A DNA stretch of 64,000 nucleotides from Syngnathus acus (taxonomy: Eukaryota > Chordata > Actinopteri > Syngnathiformes > Syngnathidae): contig NC_051106.1 of NCBI RefSeq assembly GCF_901709675.1, positions 7,386,001 to 7,450,000 of the forward strand, given 5' to 3'. Position 1 is the first letter of the stretch. Each line of letters begins with the position of its first letter. The notes under the pieces were generated by a model that ran no database searches, was not told the DNA's origin, and saw only the letters and a list, made by a program, of their open reading frames with translations. This document shows, one piece after another, positions 25,042-37,027 of this stretch. Made by a program: the position numbers and the translations under genes.

Positions 25042-25364
25042 ATTTTTTTTTTAGGGTGACTGTGTTTTGTTCTTGTACAAGGTGAACATACAGTATAAGT
25101 GCAGCTGGAAACCACAAATAAATACATGCTGTCCTGATTGATGATAAGATTTGGAGGAAAGTGTTTTCATGAAAATGTTTTAGCAAATATTCCTATGTTT
25201 TTCAAGTTCTCTTCGTTAAACACACATGCGTGAAAAGAATGTGAGTAATTTAGCACATGCTTATACTTGGGATCGAACCATGTTCTTACCGAGCGAGAGC
25301 CCATGTCACTAACCACTCGGATATTTCGACCTAGCACTCCTTGGCCGTCTGTAGTCTTTTGTAC

Positions 25365-26440
25365 TAGTGATGTGCATTCCAGTTCTAAACTGAATCATTA
25401 AAATCGGTTCACTCAAAAGAATCGTTCACCGAATCGTTCGCTACACTTTATTCATTTTTATTTTTTTTACCTCGTGTAGTGTACCTATTGAAGTGTCCAT
25501 GAGGTGTACCTACACATGTTGTCATATAAAGCAAATGTCTGATTTTCATATTTTAATTGGCAAATATAAAAACAAGGAATAAAACACCAGACAAGTTTTA
25601 ACAAATGTTTATTAAAATAATAATAATAAAAGTAAATTTCAAACCAGCAATCTAATGTGAAACTGCAGTAGATGTATTGGATAACAATATTTAGGCATAT
25701 AAATGCATACACGCTATTTAAAAACTATGTGTTATAAAATCAAGATTACCCTAAGAGAAGCATAATCTCCTCGTTGCATAACGGCGCATCCCTTCATGCA
25801 ATAAAGTTAGCCGCTAGCTTGGAGAAAACGTGCATAAAAGAAGTGGTGTTTCAGTGAGTGGTTTTTTCATCCCTTGGCAAATCGTAAATCGACATTCTGG
25901 CTTACATAGTTCACACCAGGAGGAAGACGCAACACGTTCACTGACTGATCCGTTGATGCACGGAAAGGAAGGCAGTTCATCCATTGACTCGTTCGCGAAC
26001 GGGAAAGTCAGGAGTTGGTCCCTCGCTGATCCGTTCTCGCGATGAACTGGAAATGCAAATCGAGCGCGGCACCGCTGCTGCTCACTGCTCCCCTCTCCCC
26101 TAGGAGATGGATCAAAATCACACGGGGATGGGTTAAATGCAGAGGACAAATTTCACCACACCCAGATGTGAACTTTTTAACACTCACTGACTGACTCGTT
26201 CACTCACAGATCCGTTCGTTGGTGAACGGGAAATGCAATTCACGTCTCGTTCGTAAATGCGAAGTTACGTCATTTTCTTCTTCGTTTTGTTTTACGGCGA
26301 GGTTACACCAGCTTCAATGCGCATTACCGACACCTACTGGTTGAAGTCATATGAACGGAAAAAAGAACGAATCACTTCAGCAAATGATTCGTTCACTCGT
26401 TCACATACATAGGACCCACCCCAAAAGCCCATCACCCCGC
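25365..26440. mobile_element. Degenerate non-autonomous DNA element (hAT-like by motif)
   Basis: The region starts TAGTGATGTGCATTCC and repeats GAATCGTTC, GATCCGTTC and GGTGAACGGGAAATGCA several times on both sides of an inserted SINE fragment. Composition and start resemble non-autonomous hAT elements of fish, but I could not define both ends or a target-site duplication. Confidence 0.4.
26062..26170 (+). mobile_element. SINE 3'-region fragment
   Basis: This stretch matches the 3' two-thirds of the tRNA-derived SINE at 48592-48917 (GAGCGCGGC..., GGGTTAAATGCAGAGGAC, TTTCACCACACCC) but lacks the tRNA-like head. It is a truncated or nested copy. Confidence 0.85.
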
Positions 26441-26796
26441 CCGATCGTCTGGTTGAACATGTCTGGCCCGCTAGCGCGTGTTGGTGTCGGGGTCTGTGAC
26501 ACTTGCTGTGACCGGAGAGTGTTGGCTCGGCCCCCCTGGGGGAGACAGCTCTTTTGGGCACACACATGCGGCCCCTGTTTAAGCGCTCGCTAAAGTTCTC
26601 CCGCACGCCGATGCAGATGACAAGTCTCGTGTTGCCAGTCACACCACACCGAGCTGTCATGGTAAACAATTCAAGCCTTCGTGTCGACACTGTCACTGTC
26701 CTGACAAAAGCAACCACCCAGAGTAGACGCCATGTTTCAGTAACCATTAGTTGTTGGCAACTGTTTCAAAAAAATGCCTCCATTTAACAGATGCCT

Positions 26797-26935
26797 CCCC
26801 ATGCATAGTAAGGCTTTTTTTCTCTTTTTTTTTTTTCTTTCAAAAAAACGACCATATATGGTAACGCTTTTTTTTTTTTTTTCTTCTAATAAGATGACCA
26901 TGGTCCAGGTTTTTTTTCCAATAACGACCATCTAT
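26797..26935. repeat. ACCAT...AGTAAGGCTTTT minisatellite, 5' block
   Basis: Imperfect units of roughly 45-60 bp follow the pattern CCATGCATAGTAAGGC, T-run, CAAAAAACGACCATATATGG. The same unit recurs at 37058-37330, beyond the telomere-like block. Confidence 0.75.
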
Positions 26936-27778
26936 AAACGTAAAAATGTAGAGATTAGAAGGGACATATTTAATTTACCTTAGCCATAAAAATGCAACTT
27001 TATTATTGCTAAATTTGACGGATTTTGAAAGTTTAAAACTGCTTCTACTGAAATGTCCACTGAAAAGCTTTTCAGCTACAAGTTCTGCTTTTCTTTTTTT
27101 TCCTTCCGTAGGAGGAGGAAAAAAAAAAAAAAAGGTCAACCCCATGACTGCAATCCTAATGTGTAGTCACATGAACACGACAAGCATTGTGTAACATCCT
27201 CCTCACTAGAACTTGTGTCTTGGCAGCATTAAGAAACCATCTCGACATCGCGCTCAATTACTTCATTTGAATCGGCGGGACGTGAATTAGCAGAAAGACC
27301 AATCTGCTGCTGCTTCGGCTGAAGGTGAACATGTCTTATCTTATCCCCCGACAGGTATTAACTGCTACTTTTTTGGGCAAAGCGCTCGCCTTGCCTCCTT
27401 GTGACGCTTGTTGGTGTGGCGTGGAACGAATGGCTGCAGCAATTGTTGAGGGTCAGGGTTCCTCCAAGCAGTAGTGAATAAATGAGATGAACTAAATGGC
27501 TCTCGCAATATGACATTTTCAGCATTTGTAGATTTTTTTTTCTTAAAGCCTGAGGGCAGTTAGTTGTGACCACATTTTTCACAGCGTTATCTCACATACA
27601 AAATTACAACAACACTGCGGTTGCACGGAGAATCAGTCTGGGAGAGCAAGCTCGCTCATCAGCTACTCGACCACCGTTAAAGGGCAATTAAAGCCAAAAT
27701 ACTTGTCAAGCATTGTCAGTAATGTTGTAGTGGGTCATTTTGAAACGATGCATTTGCTTACATTTGCTCCAGAGCAGG

Positions 27779-27997
27779 ATGGCAAACGCCGGTTCGTGCT
27801 TGTGGTGCCTGGTGTGGCTGCTGCTGCTGCTTTTCTTCGGCTGGCCCATCGGCATCACCCTCGGGGGTCTCTACGGCCTCATCAGCCCCCTCACCACCTG
27901 CCTGGGCCTGGATCGACTGTCGGACCTGCTGCTGGAAGGCGCCAACCTGGGCCGTACTTGCGCACAAAACATGAAGCACTGTAAGCCGCTGTGTTGA
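27779..27997 (+). CDS. Unrecognised 72-aa hydrophobic small protein (candidate gene)
   Basis: I do not recognise this ORF. The ATG follows a possible acceptor (tttgctccag ending at 27772), so it may be the coding exon of a spliced gene. Residues about 8-35 form one long hydrophobic segment rich in Leu, Trp and Gly with a central GWPIG, usable as a signal anchor or transmembrane helix. The rest has spaced cysteines (C41, C61, C68, C72) and ends CKPLC. Codon use is GC-rich at third positions, unlike the flanking AT-rich DNA, which favours a real gene. ATTAAA at 28201-28206 could be its poly(A) signal. CACT|GTAAGC near 27978 is also a passable splice donor, which would extend the protein beyond the stop used here. 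It sits between aqr and actc1, where I know no named human gene. Confidence 0.5.
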   Translation: MANAGSCLWCLVWLLLLLFFGWPIGITLGGLYGLISPLTTCLGLDRLSDLLLEGANLGRTCAQNMKHCKPLC

Positions 27998-28200
27998 TTG
28001 TTTTTTGACAGCAACGTGACGGCCCTGTCGAAAGAAGGTCAACACGACGGTGGGCGTTAACACCAAAAGTGAGCATGAGTTTGTTATTGGCCAGACTGAA
28101 GAGGGGCTTCACATTACTCAATTGATGATGACGCTGCACAGAGGAGATAAGAATTGAACAATGGCCACGCTCTGACTTGTAAATGCAAACTTCTAATGCG

Positions 28201-28206
28201 ATTAAA
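28201..28206 (+). promoter_or_regulatory. Possible poly(A) signal ATTAAA
   Basis: ATTAAA lies about 200 bases after the 72-codon ORF and is followed by a GT/T-rich stretch. It supports, but does not prove, a transcript ending here. Confidence 0.35.
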
Positions 28207-28338
28207 ACTGCTTTGAACTCCTCCTTGCGTTTGCTGACTGAATGTTTCTTTGTAACGTTTGTTCACACAACTGTGACAAGTCAGAAACTCTGTGTTTTTC
28301 AATTATCTTTGATGCGTTTTTCGTTGAACAGTATATAT

Positions 28339-28871
28339 TAGGGGTGTAAATCGCGGGTTTTGTAACGATACGATATCATATCGATACAAAGAGCCACGAT
28401 ACGATATTTGCCGATATCATAAAGCCTGCTGTGATTCATTCACGATACATCACGATATAGAGCTCTACGATCGATATAGAACAATATCCTGATTTATAAC
28501 AATTCATACGCAAAATCAACAAGGTACTGCAAACTCTTTATTTAGGAAATTACAAAGTGCTTCCAAACGAATGACTGGAAGCCCAAAGGGGAGCGAATTT
28601 CCTCGTCTTCTTGGACAGACACTAGCCGTAGCACCAGCCCAGGAGCCGCGTAGTTGTCGGCTCCCCTTTCACGTGCCTGCTCTGCTCACAACACAACACG
28701 CCGCGCACTGCTCCCGGAAAGATGAACTGGATTTCAAAATAAAGTCGCGGCTAATGTCCGAGGTCAAAAACGGGCGATATAGATCGATGTTTACGTTTAG
28801 CATCGATGCCAACAAATCATAGAGCATTATATTGATTAATCGATGTGGATCGATGAATCGTTACACCCCTA
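28339..28871. mobile_element. Left hAT-like MITE copy
   Basis: This is a 533-bp element from TAGGGGTGTAA to TTACACCCCTA. It is full of ATCGAT/CGATAT palindromic steps near both ends and has no transposase ORF. It is nearly identical to the right copy, apart from a 4-bp and a 15-bp length difference and scattered changes. Confidence 0.88.
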
Positions 28872-31800
28872 GTTTCAAACTACTTTTAGGGTTTCTAAGA
28901 ATAGGGTTTCTAACTAGGCTTTCAAAACTAGGGTTAGGGTTTCCGACCAGGGTTTCCAAGGAGTTTTGCCATTGCTAATTAGGGTTTCAAACTAGGGTTA
29001 GGGTTTCCGACTAGGGTTTTAAACCAAGGTTAGGGTTACAAACTAGGTTTTAAAGCTAGGCTTAAGATTTCCAACGAGGCTTTCAAACTACTTTTAGGGT
29101 TTCTAAGATTAGGGTTTCTAACTAGGCTTTCAAAACTAGGGTTAGGGTTTTCGACTAGGGTTTCCAAAGTTAGGGTTAGGGTTAGGATTAGGGTTAGGGT
29201 TTCTAACTAGGCTTTCAAAACTAGGGTTAGGGTTAGATTTAGAGTTAGGGTTAGAGTTAGAGTTAAGGTTAGGGTTAGAGTTAGGGTTAGAGTTAGGGTT
29301 AGGGTTACTAACTAGGCTTTCAAAACTAGAGTTAGGGTTAGGGTTTCTAACTAGGCTTTCAAAACTAGGGTTAGGGTTTCCGACTAGGGTTTCCAAGGAG
29401 TTTTGCCATCGCTAATTAGGGTTTCAAACTAGGCTCAGGGTTTCCGACTAGGGTTTTAAACCAAAGTTAGGGTTTCAAACTAGGTTTTAAAGCTAGGGTT
29501 AGGGTTTCCAACGAGGGTTTCAAACTACTTTTAGGGTTTCTAAGATTGGGGTTTCTAACTAGGCTTTCAAAACTAGGGTTAGGGTTTTCGACTAGGGTTT
29601 CCAAAGTTAGGGTTAGGATTAGGGTTGGGGTTAGGGTTTCTAACTAGGCTTTCAAAACTAGGGTTAGGGTTAGGGTTAGAGTTAGGGTTACTAACTAGGC
29701 TTTCAAAACTAGAGTTAGGGTTAGGGTTAGGGTTTCTAACTAGGCTTTCAAAACTAGGGTTAGGGTTTCCAAGGAGTTTTGCCATCGCTAATTAGGGTTT
29801 CAAACTAGGCTCAGGGTTTCCGACTAGGGTTTTAAACCAAGGTTAGGGTTTCAAACTAGGTTTTAAAGCTAGGGTTAGGGTTTCCAACGAGGGTTTCAAA
29901 CTACTTTTAGGGTTTCTAAGATTAGGGTTTCTAACTAGGCTTTCAAAACTAGGGTTAGGGTTTTCGACTAGGGTTTCCAAAGTTAGGGTTAGGGTTAGGA
30001 TTAGGGTTGGGGTTAGGGTTTCTAACTAGGCTTTCAAAACTAGGGTTAGGGTTAGACTTAGGGTTAGAGTTAGAGTTAAGGTTAGGGTTAGAGTTAGGGT
30101 TAGGGTTACTAACTAGGCTTTCAAAACTAGAGTTAGGGTTAGGGTTTCTAACTAGGCTTTCAAAACTAGGGTGAGGGTTTCCGACTAGGGTTTCCAAGGA
30201 GTTTTGCCATCGCTAATTAGGGTTTCAAACTAGGCTCAGGGTTTCCGACTAGGGTTTTAAACCAAAGTTAGGGTTTCAAACTAGGTTTTAAAGCTAGGGT
30301 TAGGGTTTCCAACGAGGGTTTCAAACTACTTTTAGGGTTTCTAAGATTGGGGTTTCTAACTAGGCTTTCAAAACTAGGGTTAGGGTTTTCGACTAGGGTT
30401 TCCAAAGTTAGGGTTAGGGTTAGGGTTAGGATTAGGGTTGGGGTTAGGGTTTCTAACTAGGCTTTCAAAACTAGGGTTAGGGTTAGGGTTAGAGTTAGGG
30501 TTACTAACTAGGCTTTCAAAACTAGAGTTAGGGTTAGGGTTAGGGTTTCTAACTAGGCTTTCAAAACTAGGGTTAGGGTTTCCAAGGAGTTTTGCCATCG
30601 CTAATTAGGGTTTCAAACTAGGCTCAGGGTTTCCGACTAGGGTTTTAAACCAAGGTTAGGGTTTCAAACTAGGTTTTAAAGCTAGGGTTAGGGTTTCCAA
30701 CGAGGGTTTCAAACTACTTTTAGGGTTTCTAAGATTAGGGTTTCTAACTAGGCTTTCAAAACTAGGGTTAGGGTTTTCGACTAGGGTTTCCAAAGTTAGG
30801 GTTAGGGTTAGGATTAGGGTTGGGGTTAGGGTTTCTAACTAGGCTTTCAAAACTAGGGTTAGGGTTAGACTTAGAGTTAGGGTTAGAGTTAGAGTTAAGG
30901 TTAGGGTTAGAGTTAGGGTTAGGGTTACTAACTAGGCTTTCAAAACTAGAGTTAGGGTTAGGGTTTCTAACTAGGCTTTCAAAACTAGGGTTAGGGTTTC
31001 CGACTAGGGTTTCCAAGGAGTTTTGCCATCGCTAATTAGGGTTTCAAACTAGGCTCAGGGTTTCCGACTAGGGTTTTAAACCAAAGTTAGGGTTTCAAAC
31101 TAGGTTTTAAAGCTAGGATTAGGGTTTCCAACGAGGGTTTCAAACTACTTTTAGGGTTTCTAAGATTGGGGTTTCTAACTAGGCTTTCAAAACTAGGGTT
31201 AGGGTTTTCGACTAGGGTTTCCAAAGTTAGGGTTAGGGTTAGGATTAGGGTTGGGGTTAGGGTTTCTAACTAGGCTTTCAAAACTAGGGTTAGGGTTAGA
31301 CTTAGAGTTAGGGTTAGAGTTAGAGTTAGAGTTAAGGTTAGGGTTAGAGTTAGGGTTAGGGTTACTAACTAGGCTTTCAAAACTAGAGTTAGGGTTAGGG
31401 TTTCTAACTAGGCTTTCAAAACTAGGGTTAGGGTTTCCGACTAGGGTTTCCAAGGAGTTTTGCTATCGCTAATTAGGGTTTCAAACTAGGCTCAGGGTTT
31501 CCGACTAGGGTTTTAAACCAAAGTTAGGGTTTCAAACTAGGTTTTAAAGCTAGGGTTAGGGTTTCCAACGAGGGTTTCAAACTACTTTTAGGGTTTCTAA
31601 GATTGGGGTTTCTAACTAGGCTTTCAAAACTAGGGTTAGGGTTTTCGACTAGGGTTTCCAAAGTTAGGGTTAGGGTTAGGATTAGGGTTGGGGTTAGGGT
31701 TTCTAACTAGGCTTTCAAAACTAGGGTTAGGGTTAGGGTTAGGGTTAGAGTTAGGGTTACTAACTAGGCTTTCAAAACTAGAGTTAGGGTTAGGGTTAGG

Positions 31801-34800
31801 GTTTCTAACTAGGCTTTCAAAACTAGGGTTGGGGTTTCCAAGGAGTTTTGCCATCGCTAATTAGGGTTTCAAACTAGGCTCAGGGTTTCCGACTAGGGTT
31901 TTAAACCAAGGTTAGGGTTTCAAACTAGGTTTTAAAGCTAGGGTTAGGGTTTCCAACGAGGGTTTCAAACTACTTTTAGGGTTTCTAAGATTAGGGTTTC
32001 TAACTAGGCTTTCAAAACTAGGGTTAGGGTTTTCGACTAGGGTTTCCAAAGTTAGGGTTAGGGTTAGGATTAGGGTTGGGGTTAGGGTTTCTAACTAGGC
32101 TTTCAAAACTAGGGTTAGGGTTAGACTTAGAGTTAGGGTTAGAGTTAGAGTTAGAGTTAAGGTTAGGGTTAGAGTTAGGGTTAGGGTTACTAACTAGGCT
32201 TTCAAAACTAGAGTTAGGGTTAGGGTTTCTAACTAGGCTTTCAAAACTAGGGTTAGGGTTTCCGACTAGGGTTTCCAAGGAGTTTTGCCATCGCTAATTA
32301 GGGTTTCAAACTAGGCTCAGGGTTTCCGACTAGGGTTTTAAACCAAAGTTAGGGTTTCAAACTAGGTTTTAAAGCTAGGATTAGGGTTTCCAACGAGGGT
32401 TTCAAACTACTTTTAGGGTTTCTAAGATTGGGGTTTCTAACTAGGCTTTCAAAACTAGGGTTAGGGTTTTCGACTAGGGTTTCCAAAGTTAGGGTTAGGG
32501 TTAGGATTAGGGTTGGGGTTAGGGTTTCTAACTAGGCTTTCAAAACTAGGGTTAGGGTTAGACTTAGAGTTAGGGTTAGAGTTAGAGTTAAGGTTAGGGT
32601 TAGAGTTAGGGTTAGGGTTACTAACTAGGCTTTCAAAACTAGAGTTAGGGTTAGGGTTTCTAACTAGGCTTTCAAAACTAGGGTTAGGGTTTCCGACTAG
32701 GGTTTCCAAGGAGTTTTGCCATCGCTAATTAGGGTTTCAAACTAGGCTCAGGGTTTCCGACTAGGGTTTTAAACCAAAGTTAGGGTTTCAAACTAGGTTT
32801 TAAAGCTAGGGTTAGGGTTTCCAACGAGGGTTTCAAACTACTTTTAGGGTTTCTAAGATTGGGGTTTCTAACTAGGCTTTCAAAACTAGGGTTAGGGTTT
32901 TCGACTAGGGTTTCCAAAGTTAGGGTTAGGGTTAGGATTAGGGTTGGGGTTAGGGTTTCTAACTAGGCTTTCAAAACTAGGGTTAGGGTTAGGGTTAGAG
33001 TTAGGGTTACTAACTAGGCTTTCAAAACTAGAGTTAGGGTTAGGGTTAGGGTTTCTAACTAGGCTTTCAAAACTAGGGTTAGGGTTTCCAAGGAGTTTTG
33101 CCATCGCTAATTAGGGTTTCAAACTAGGCTCAGGGTTTCCGACTAGGGTTTTAAACCAAGGTTAGGGTTTCAAACTAGGTTTTAAAGCTAGGGTTAGGGT
33201 TTCCAACGAGGGTTTCAAACTACTTTTAGGGTTTCTAAGATTAGGGTTTCTAACTAGGCTTTCAAAACTAGGGTTAGGGTTTTCTACTAGGGTTTCCAAA
33301 GTTAGGGTTAGGGTTAGGATTAGGGTTGGGGTTAGGGTTTCTAACTAGGCTTTCAAAACTAGGGTTAGGGTTAGACTTAGAGTTAGGGTTAGAGTTAGAG
33401 TTAAGGTTAGGGTTAGAGTTAGGGTTAGGGTTACTAACTAGGCTTTCAAAACTAGAGTTAGGGTTAGGGTTTCTAACTAGGCTTTCAAAACTACTGTTAG
33501 GGTTTCCGACTAGGGTTTCCAAGGAGTTTTGCCATCGCTAATTAGGGTTTCAAACTAGGCTCAGGGTTTCCGACTAGGGTTTTAAACCAAAGTTAGGGTT
33601 TCAAACTAGGTTTTAAAGCTAGGATTAGGGTTTCCAACGAGGGTTTCAAACTACTTTTAGGGTTTCTAAGATTGGGGTTTCTAACTAGGCTTTCAAAACT
33701 AGGGTTAGGGTTTTCGACTAGGGTTTCCAAAGTTAGGGTTAGGGTTAGGATTAGGGTTGGGGTTAGGGTTTCTAACTAGGCTTTCAAAACTAGGGTTAGG
33801 GTTAGACTTAGAGTTAGGGTTAGAGTTAGAGTTAAGGTTAGGGTTAGAGTTAGGGTTAGGGTTACTAACTAGGCTTTCAAAACTAGAGTTAGGGTTAGGG
33901 TTTCTAACTAGGCTTTCAAAACTAGGGTTAGGGTTTCCGACTAGGGTTTCCAAGGAGTTTTGCCATCGCTAATTAGGGTTTCAAACTAGGCTCAGGGTTT
34001 CCGACTAGGGTTTTAAACCAAAGTTAGGGTTTCAAACTAGGTTTTAAAGCTAGGGTTAGGGTTTCCAACGAGGGTTTCAAACTACTTTTAGGGTTTCTAA
34101 GATTGGGGTTTCTAACTAGGCTTTCAAAACTAGGGTTAGGGTTTTCGACTAGGGTTTCCAAAGTTAGGGTTAGGGTTAGGATTAGGGTTGGGGTTAGGGT
34201 TTCTAACTAGGCTTTCAAAACTAGGGTTAGGGTTAGGGTTAGAGTTAGGGTTACTAACTAGGCTTTCAAAACTAGAGTTAGGGTTAGGGTTAGGGTTTCT
34301 AACTAGGCTTTCAAAACTAGGGTTAGGGTTTCCGACTAGGGTTTCCAAGGAGTTTTGCCATCGCTAATTAGGGTTTCAAACTAGGCTCAGGGTTTCCGAC
34401 TAGGGTTTTAAACCAAAGTTAGGGTTTCAAACTAGGTTTTAAAGCTAGGGTTAGGGTTTCCAACGAGGGTTTCAAACTACTTTTAGGGTTTCTAAGATTG
34501 GGGTTTCTAACTAGGCTTTCAAAACTAGGGTTAGGGTTTTCGACTAGGGTTTCCAAAGTTAGGGTTAGGGTTAGGATTAGGGTTGGGGTTAGGGTTTCTA
34601 ACTAGGCTTTCAAAACTAGGGTTAGGGTTAGGGTTAGGGTTAGAGTTAGGGTTACTAACTAGGCTTTCAAAACTAGAGTTAGGGTTAGGGTTAGGGTTTC
34701 TAACTAGGCTTTCAAAACTAGGGTTAGGGTTTCCAAGGAGTTTTGCCATCGCTAATTAGGGTTTCAAACTAGGCTCAGGGTTTCCGACTAGGGTTTTAAA

Positions 34801-36484
34801 CCAAGGTTAGGGTTTCAAACTAGGTTTTAAAGCTAGGGTTAGGGTTTCCAACGAGGGTTTCAAACTACTTTTAGGGTTTCTAAGATTAGGGTTTCTAACT
34901 AGGCTTTCAAAACTAGGGTTAGGGTTTTCGACTAGGGTTTCCAAAGTTAGGGTTAGGGTTAGGATTAGGGTTGGGGTTAGGGTTTCTAACTAGGCTTTCA
35001 AAACTAGGGTTAGGGTTAGACTTAGAGTTAGGGTTAGAGTTAAGGTTAGGGTTAGAGTTAGGGTTAGGGTTACTAACTAGGCTTTCAAAACTAGAGTTAG
35101 GGTTAGGGTTTCTAACTAGGCTTTCAAAACTACTGTTAGGGTTTCCGACTAGGGTTTCCAAGGAGTTTTGCCATCGCTAATTAGGGTTTCAAACTAGGCT
35201 CAGGGCTTCCGACTAGGGTTTTAAACCAAAGTTAGGGTTTCAAACTAGGTTTTAAAGCTAGGATTAGGGTTTCCAACGAGGGTTTCAAACTACTTTTAGG
35301 GTTTCTAAGATTGGGGTTTCTAACTAGGCTTTCAAAACTAGGGTTAGGGTTTTCGACTAGGGTTTCCAAAGTTAGGGTTAGGGTTAGGATTAGGGTTGGG
35401 GTTAGGGTTTCTAACTAGGCTTTCAAAACTAGGGTTAGGGTTAGAGTTAGGGTTAGGGTTACTAACTCGGCTTTCAAAACTAGAGTTAGGGTTAGGGTTT
35501 CTAACTAGGCTTTCAAAACTAGGGTTAGGGTTTCCGACTAGGGTTTCCAAGGAGTTTTGCCATCGCTAATTAGGGTTTCAAACTAGGCTCAGGGTTTCCG
35601 ACTAGGGTTTTAAACCAAAGTTAGGGTTTCAAACTAGGTTTTAAAGCTAGGGTTAGGGTTTCCAACGAGGGTTTCAAACTACTTTTAGGGTTTCTAAGAT
35701 TGGGGTTTCTAACTAGGCTTTCAAAACTAGGGTTAGGGTTTTCGACTAGGGTTTCCAAAGTTAGGGTTAGGGTTAGGGTTAGGATTAGGGTTGGGGTTAG
35801 GGTTTCTAACTAGGCTTTCAAAACTAGGGTTAGGGTTAGAGTTAGGGTTACTAACTAGGCTTTCAAAACTAGAGTTAGAGTTAGGGTTAGGGTTACTAAC
35901 TAGGCTTTCAAAACTAGAGTTAGGGTTAGGGTTTCTAACTAGGCTTTCAAAACTAGGGTTAGGGTTTCCGACTAGGGTTTCCAAGGAGTTTTGCCATCGC
36001 TAATTAGGGTTTGAAACTAGGCTCAGGGTTTCCGACTAGGGTTTTAAACCAAGGTTAGGGTTTCAACCTAGGTTTTAAAGCTAGGGTTAGGGTTTCCAAC
36101 GAGGGTTTCAAACTACTTTTAGGGTTTCTAAGATTAGGATTTCTAACTAGGCTTTCAAAACGAGGGTTAGGGTTTCCGACCAGGGTTTCCAAGGAGTTTT
36201 GCCATTGCTATTTAGGGTTTCAAACTAGGGTTAGGGTTTCTGACTAGGGTTTTAAACAAAGGTTAGGGTTACAAACTAGGTTTTAATGCTAGGGTTAGGG
36301 TTTCCAACGAGGGTTTCAAACTACTTTTAGGGTTTCTAAGATTAGGGTTTCTAACTAGGCTTTCAAAACTAGGGTTAGGTTTTCCGACCAGGGTTTCCAA
36401 GGAGTTTTGCCATTGCTAATTAGGGTTTCAAGCTAGGGTTAGGGTTTCCGACTAGGGTTTTAAATCAAGGTTAGGGTTACAAAC
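28872..36484. repeat. Telomere-like TTAGGG-rich satellite, about 20 units
   Basis: Units share an anchor, AAGGAGTTTTGCCATCGC, at about 28965, 29401, 29777, 30202, 30590, 31021, 31458, 31846, 32283, 32714, 33096, 33527, 33958, 34353, 34741, 35166, 35555, 35989, 36197 and 36405. Spacing is either long (425-437 bp) or short (376-395 bp), with 208-bp units at the right edge. Long and short differ in internal runs of TTAGGG, TTAGAG and TTAGGA, a degenerate form of the vertebrate telomere repeat. All G-rich runs are on the + strand. Asn-Pro repeat ORFs on the - strand are by-products. Confidence 0.95.
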
Positions 36485-37027
36485 TAGGGGTGTAAATCGC
36501 GGGTTTTGTAACGATACGATATCATATTGATACAAAGAACACGATACGATATTCGCCGATATCTTAAAGCCTGCTGTGATTCATTCACGATACATCACGA
36601 TATAGTGCTCTACGATCGATATAGAACAATATCCTGATTTATAACAATTCATACGCAAAATCAACAAGGTACTGCAAACTCTTTATTTAGGAAATTACAA
36701 AGTGCTTCCAAACGAATGACTTGAAGCCCAAAGGGGAGCGAATTTCCTCGTCTTCTTGGACACTAGCCATAGCACCAGCCCAGGAGCCGCGTAGTTGTCG
36801 CCTCCCCTTTCACGTGCCTGCTCTGCTCACAACTCAACACGCCGCGCACTGCTCCCGGAAAGAGGAAGCAAGCAACAATGAACTGGATTTCAAAATAAAG
36901 TCGTGTCTAATGTCCGAGGTCAAAAACGGGCGATATAGATCGATGTTTACGTTTAGCATCGATGCCAACAAATCGTAGAGCATTATATCGATTAATCGAT
37001 GTGTATCGATGAATCGTTACACCCCTA
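36485..37027. mobile_element. Right hAT-like MITE copy
   Basis: This 543-bp element has the same termini and orientation as the copy at 28339. It carries 15 extra bases (GAAGCAAGCAACA region) and lacks four bases present in the left copy. It is followed directly by GTATATAT. Confidence 0.88.

Larger units (their letters stand above)
25042..27771. other. Intergenic: degenerate MITE/SINE debris, no gene seen
   Basis: Contents in order: a diverged remnant of the 235-bp unit near 25200-25240; relics of its termini (GTGTACCT) near 25480-25510; a degenerate element rich in GAATCGTTC and GTTCACT motifs (about 25365-26440); a SINE tail fragment inside it; and a minisatellite near 26.8 kb. No exon-like ORF with splice signals is visible. 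Confidence 0.55.

Noticed and set aside
29142-35984. Many - strand ORFs with Asn-Pro repeats
   Set aside because: They are the reverse translation of TTAGGG-type repeats and recur with the satellite period; no independent coding signal.
28872-36484. True chromosome end
   Set aside because: The repeats are degenerate, have complex units and are flanked on both sides by MITEs and genes; this is interstitial.
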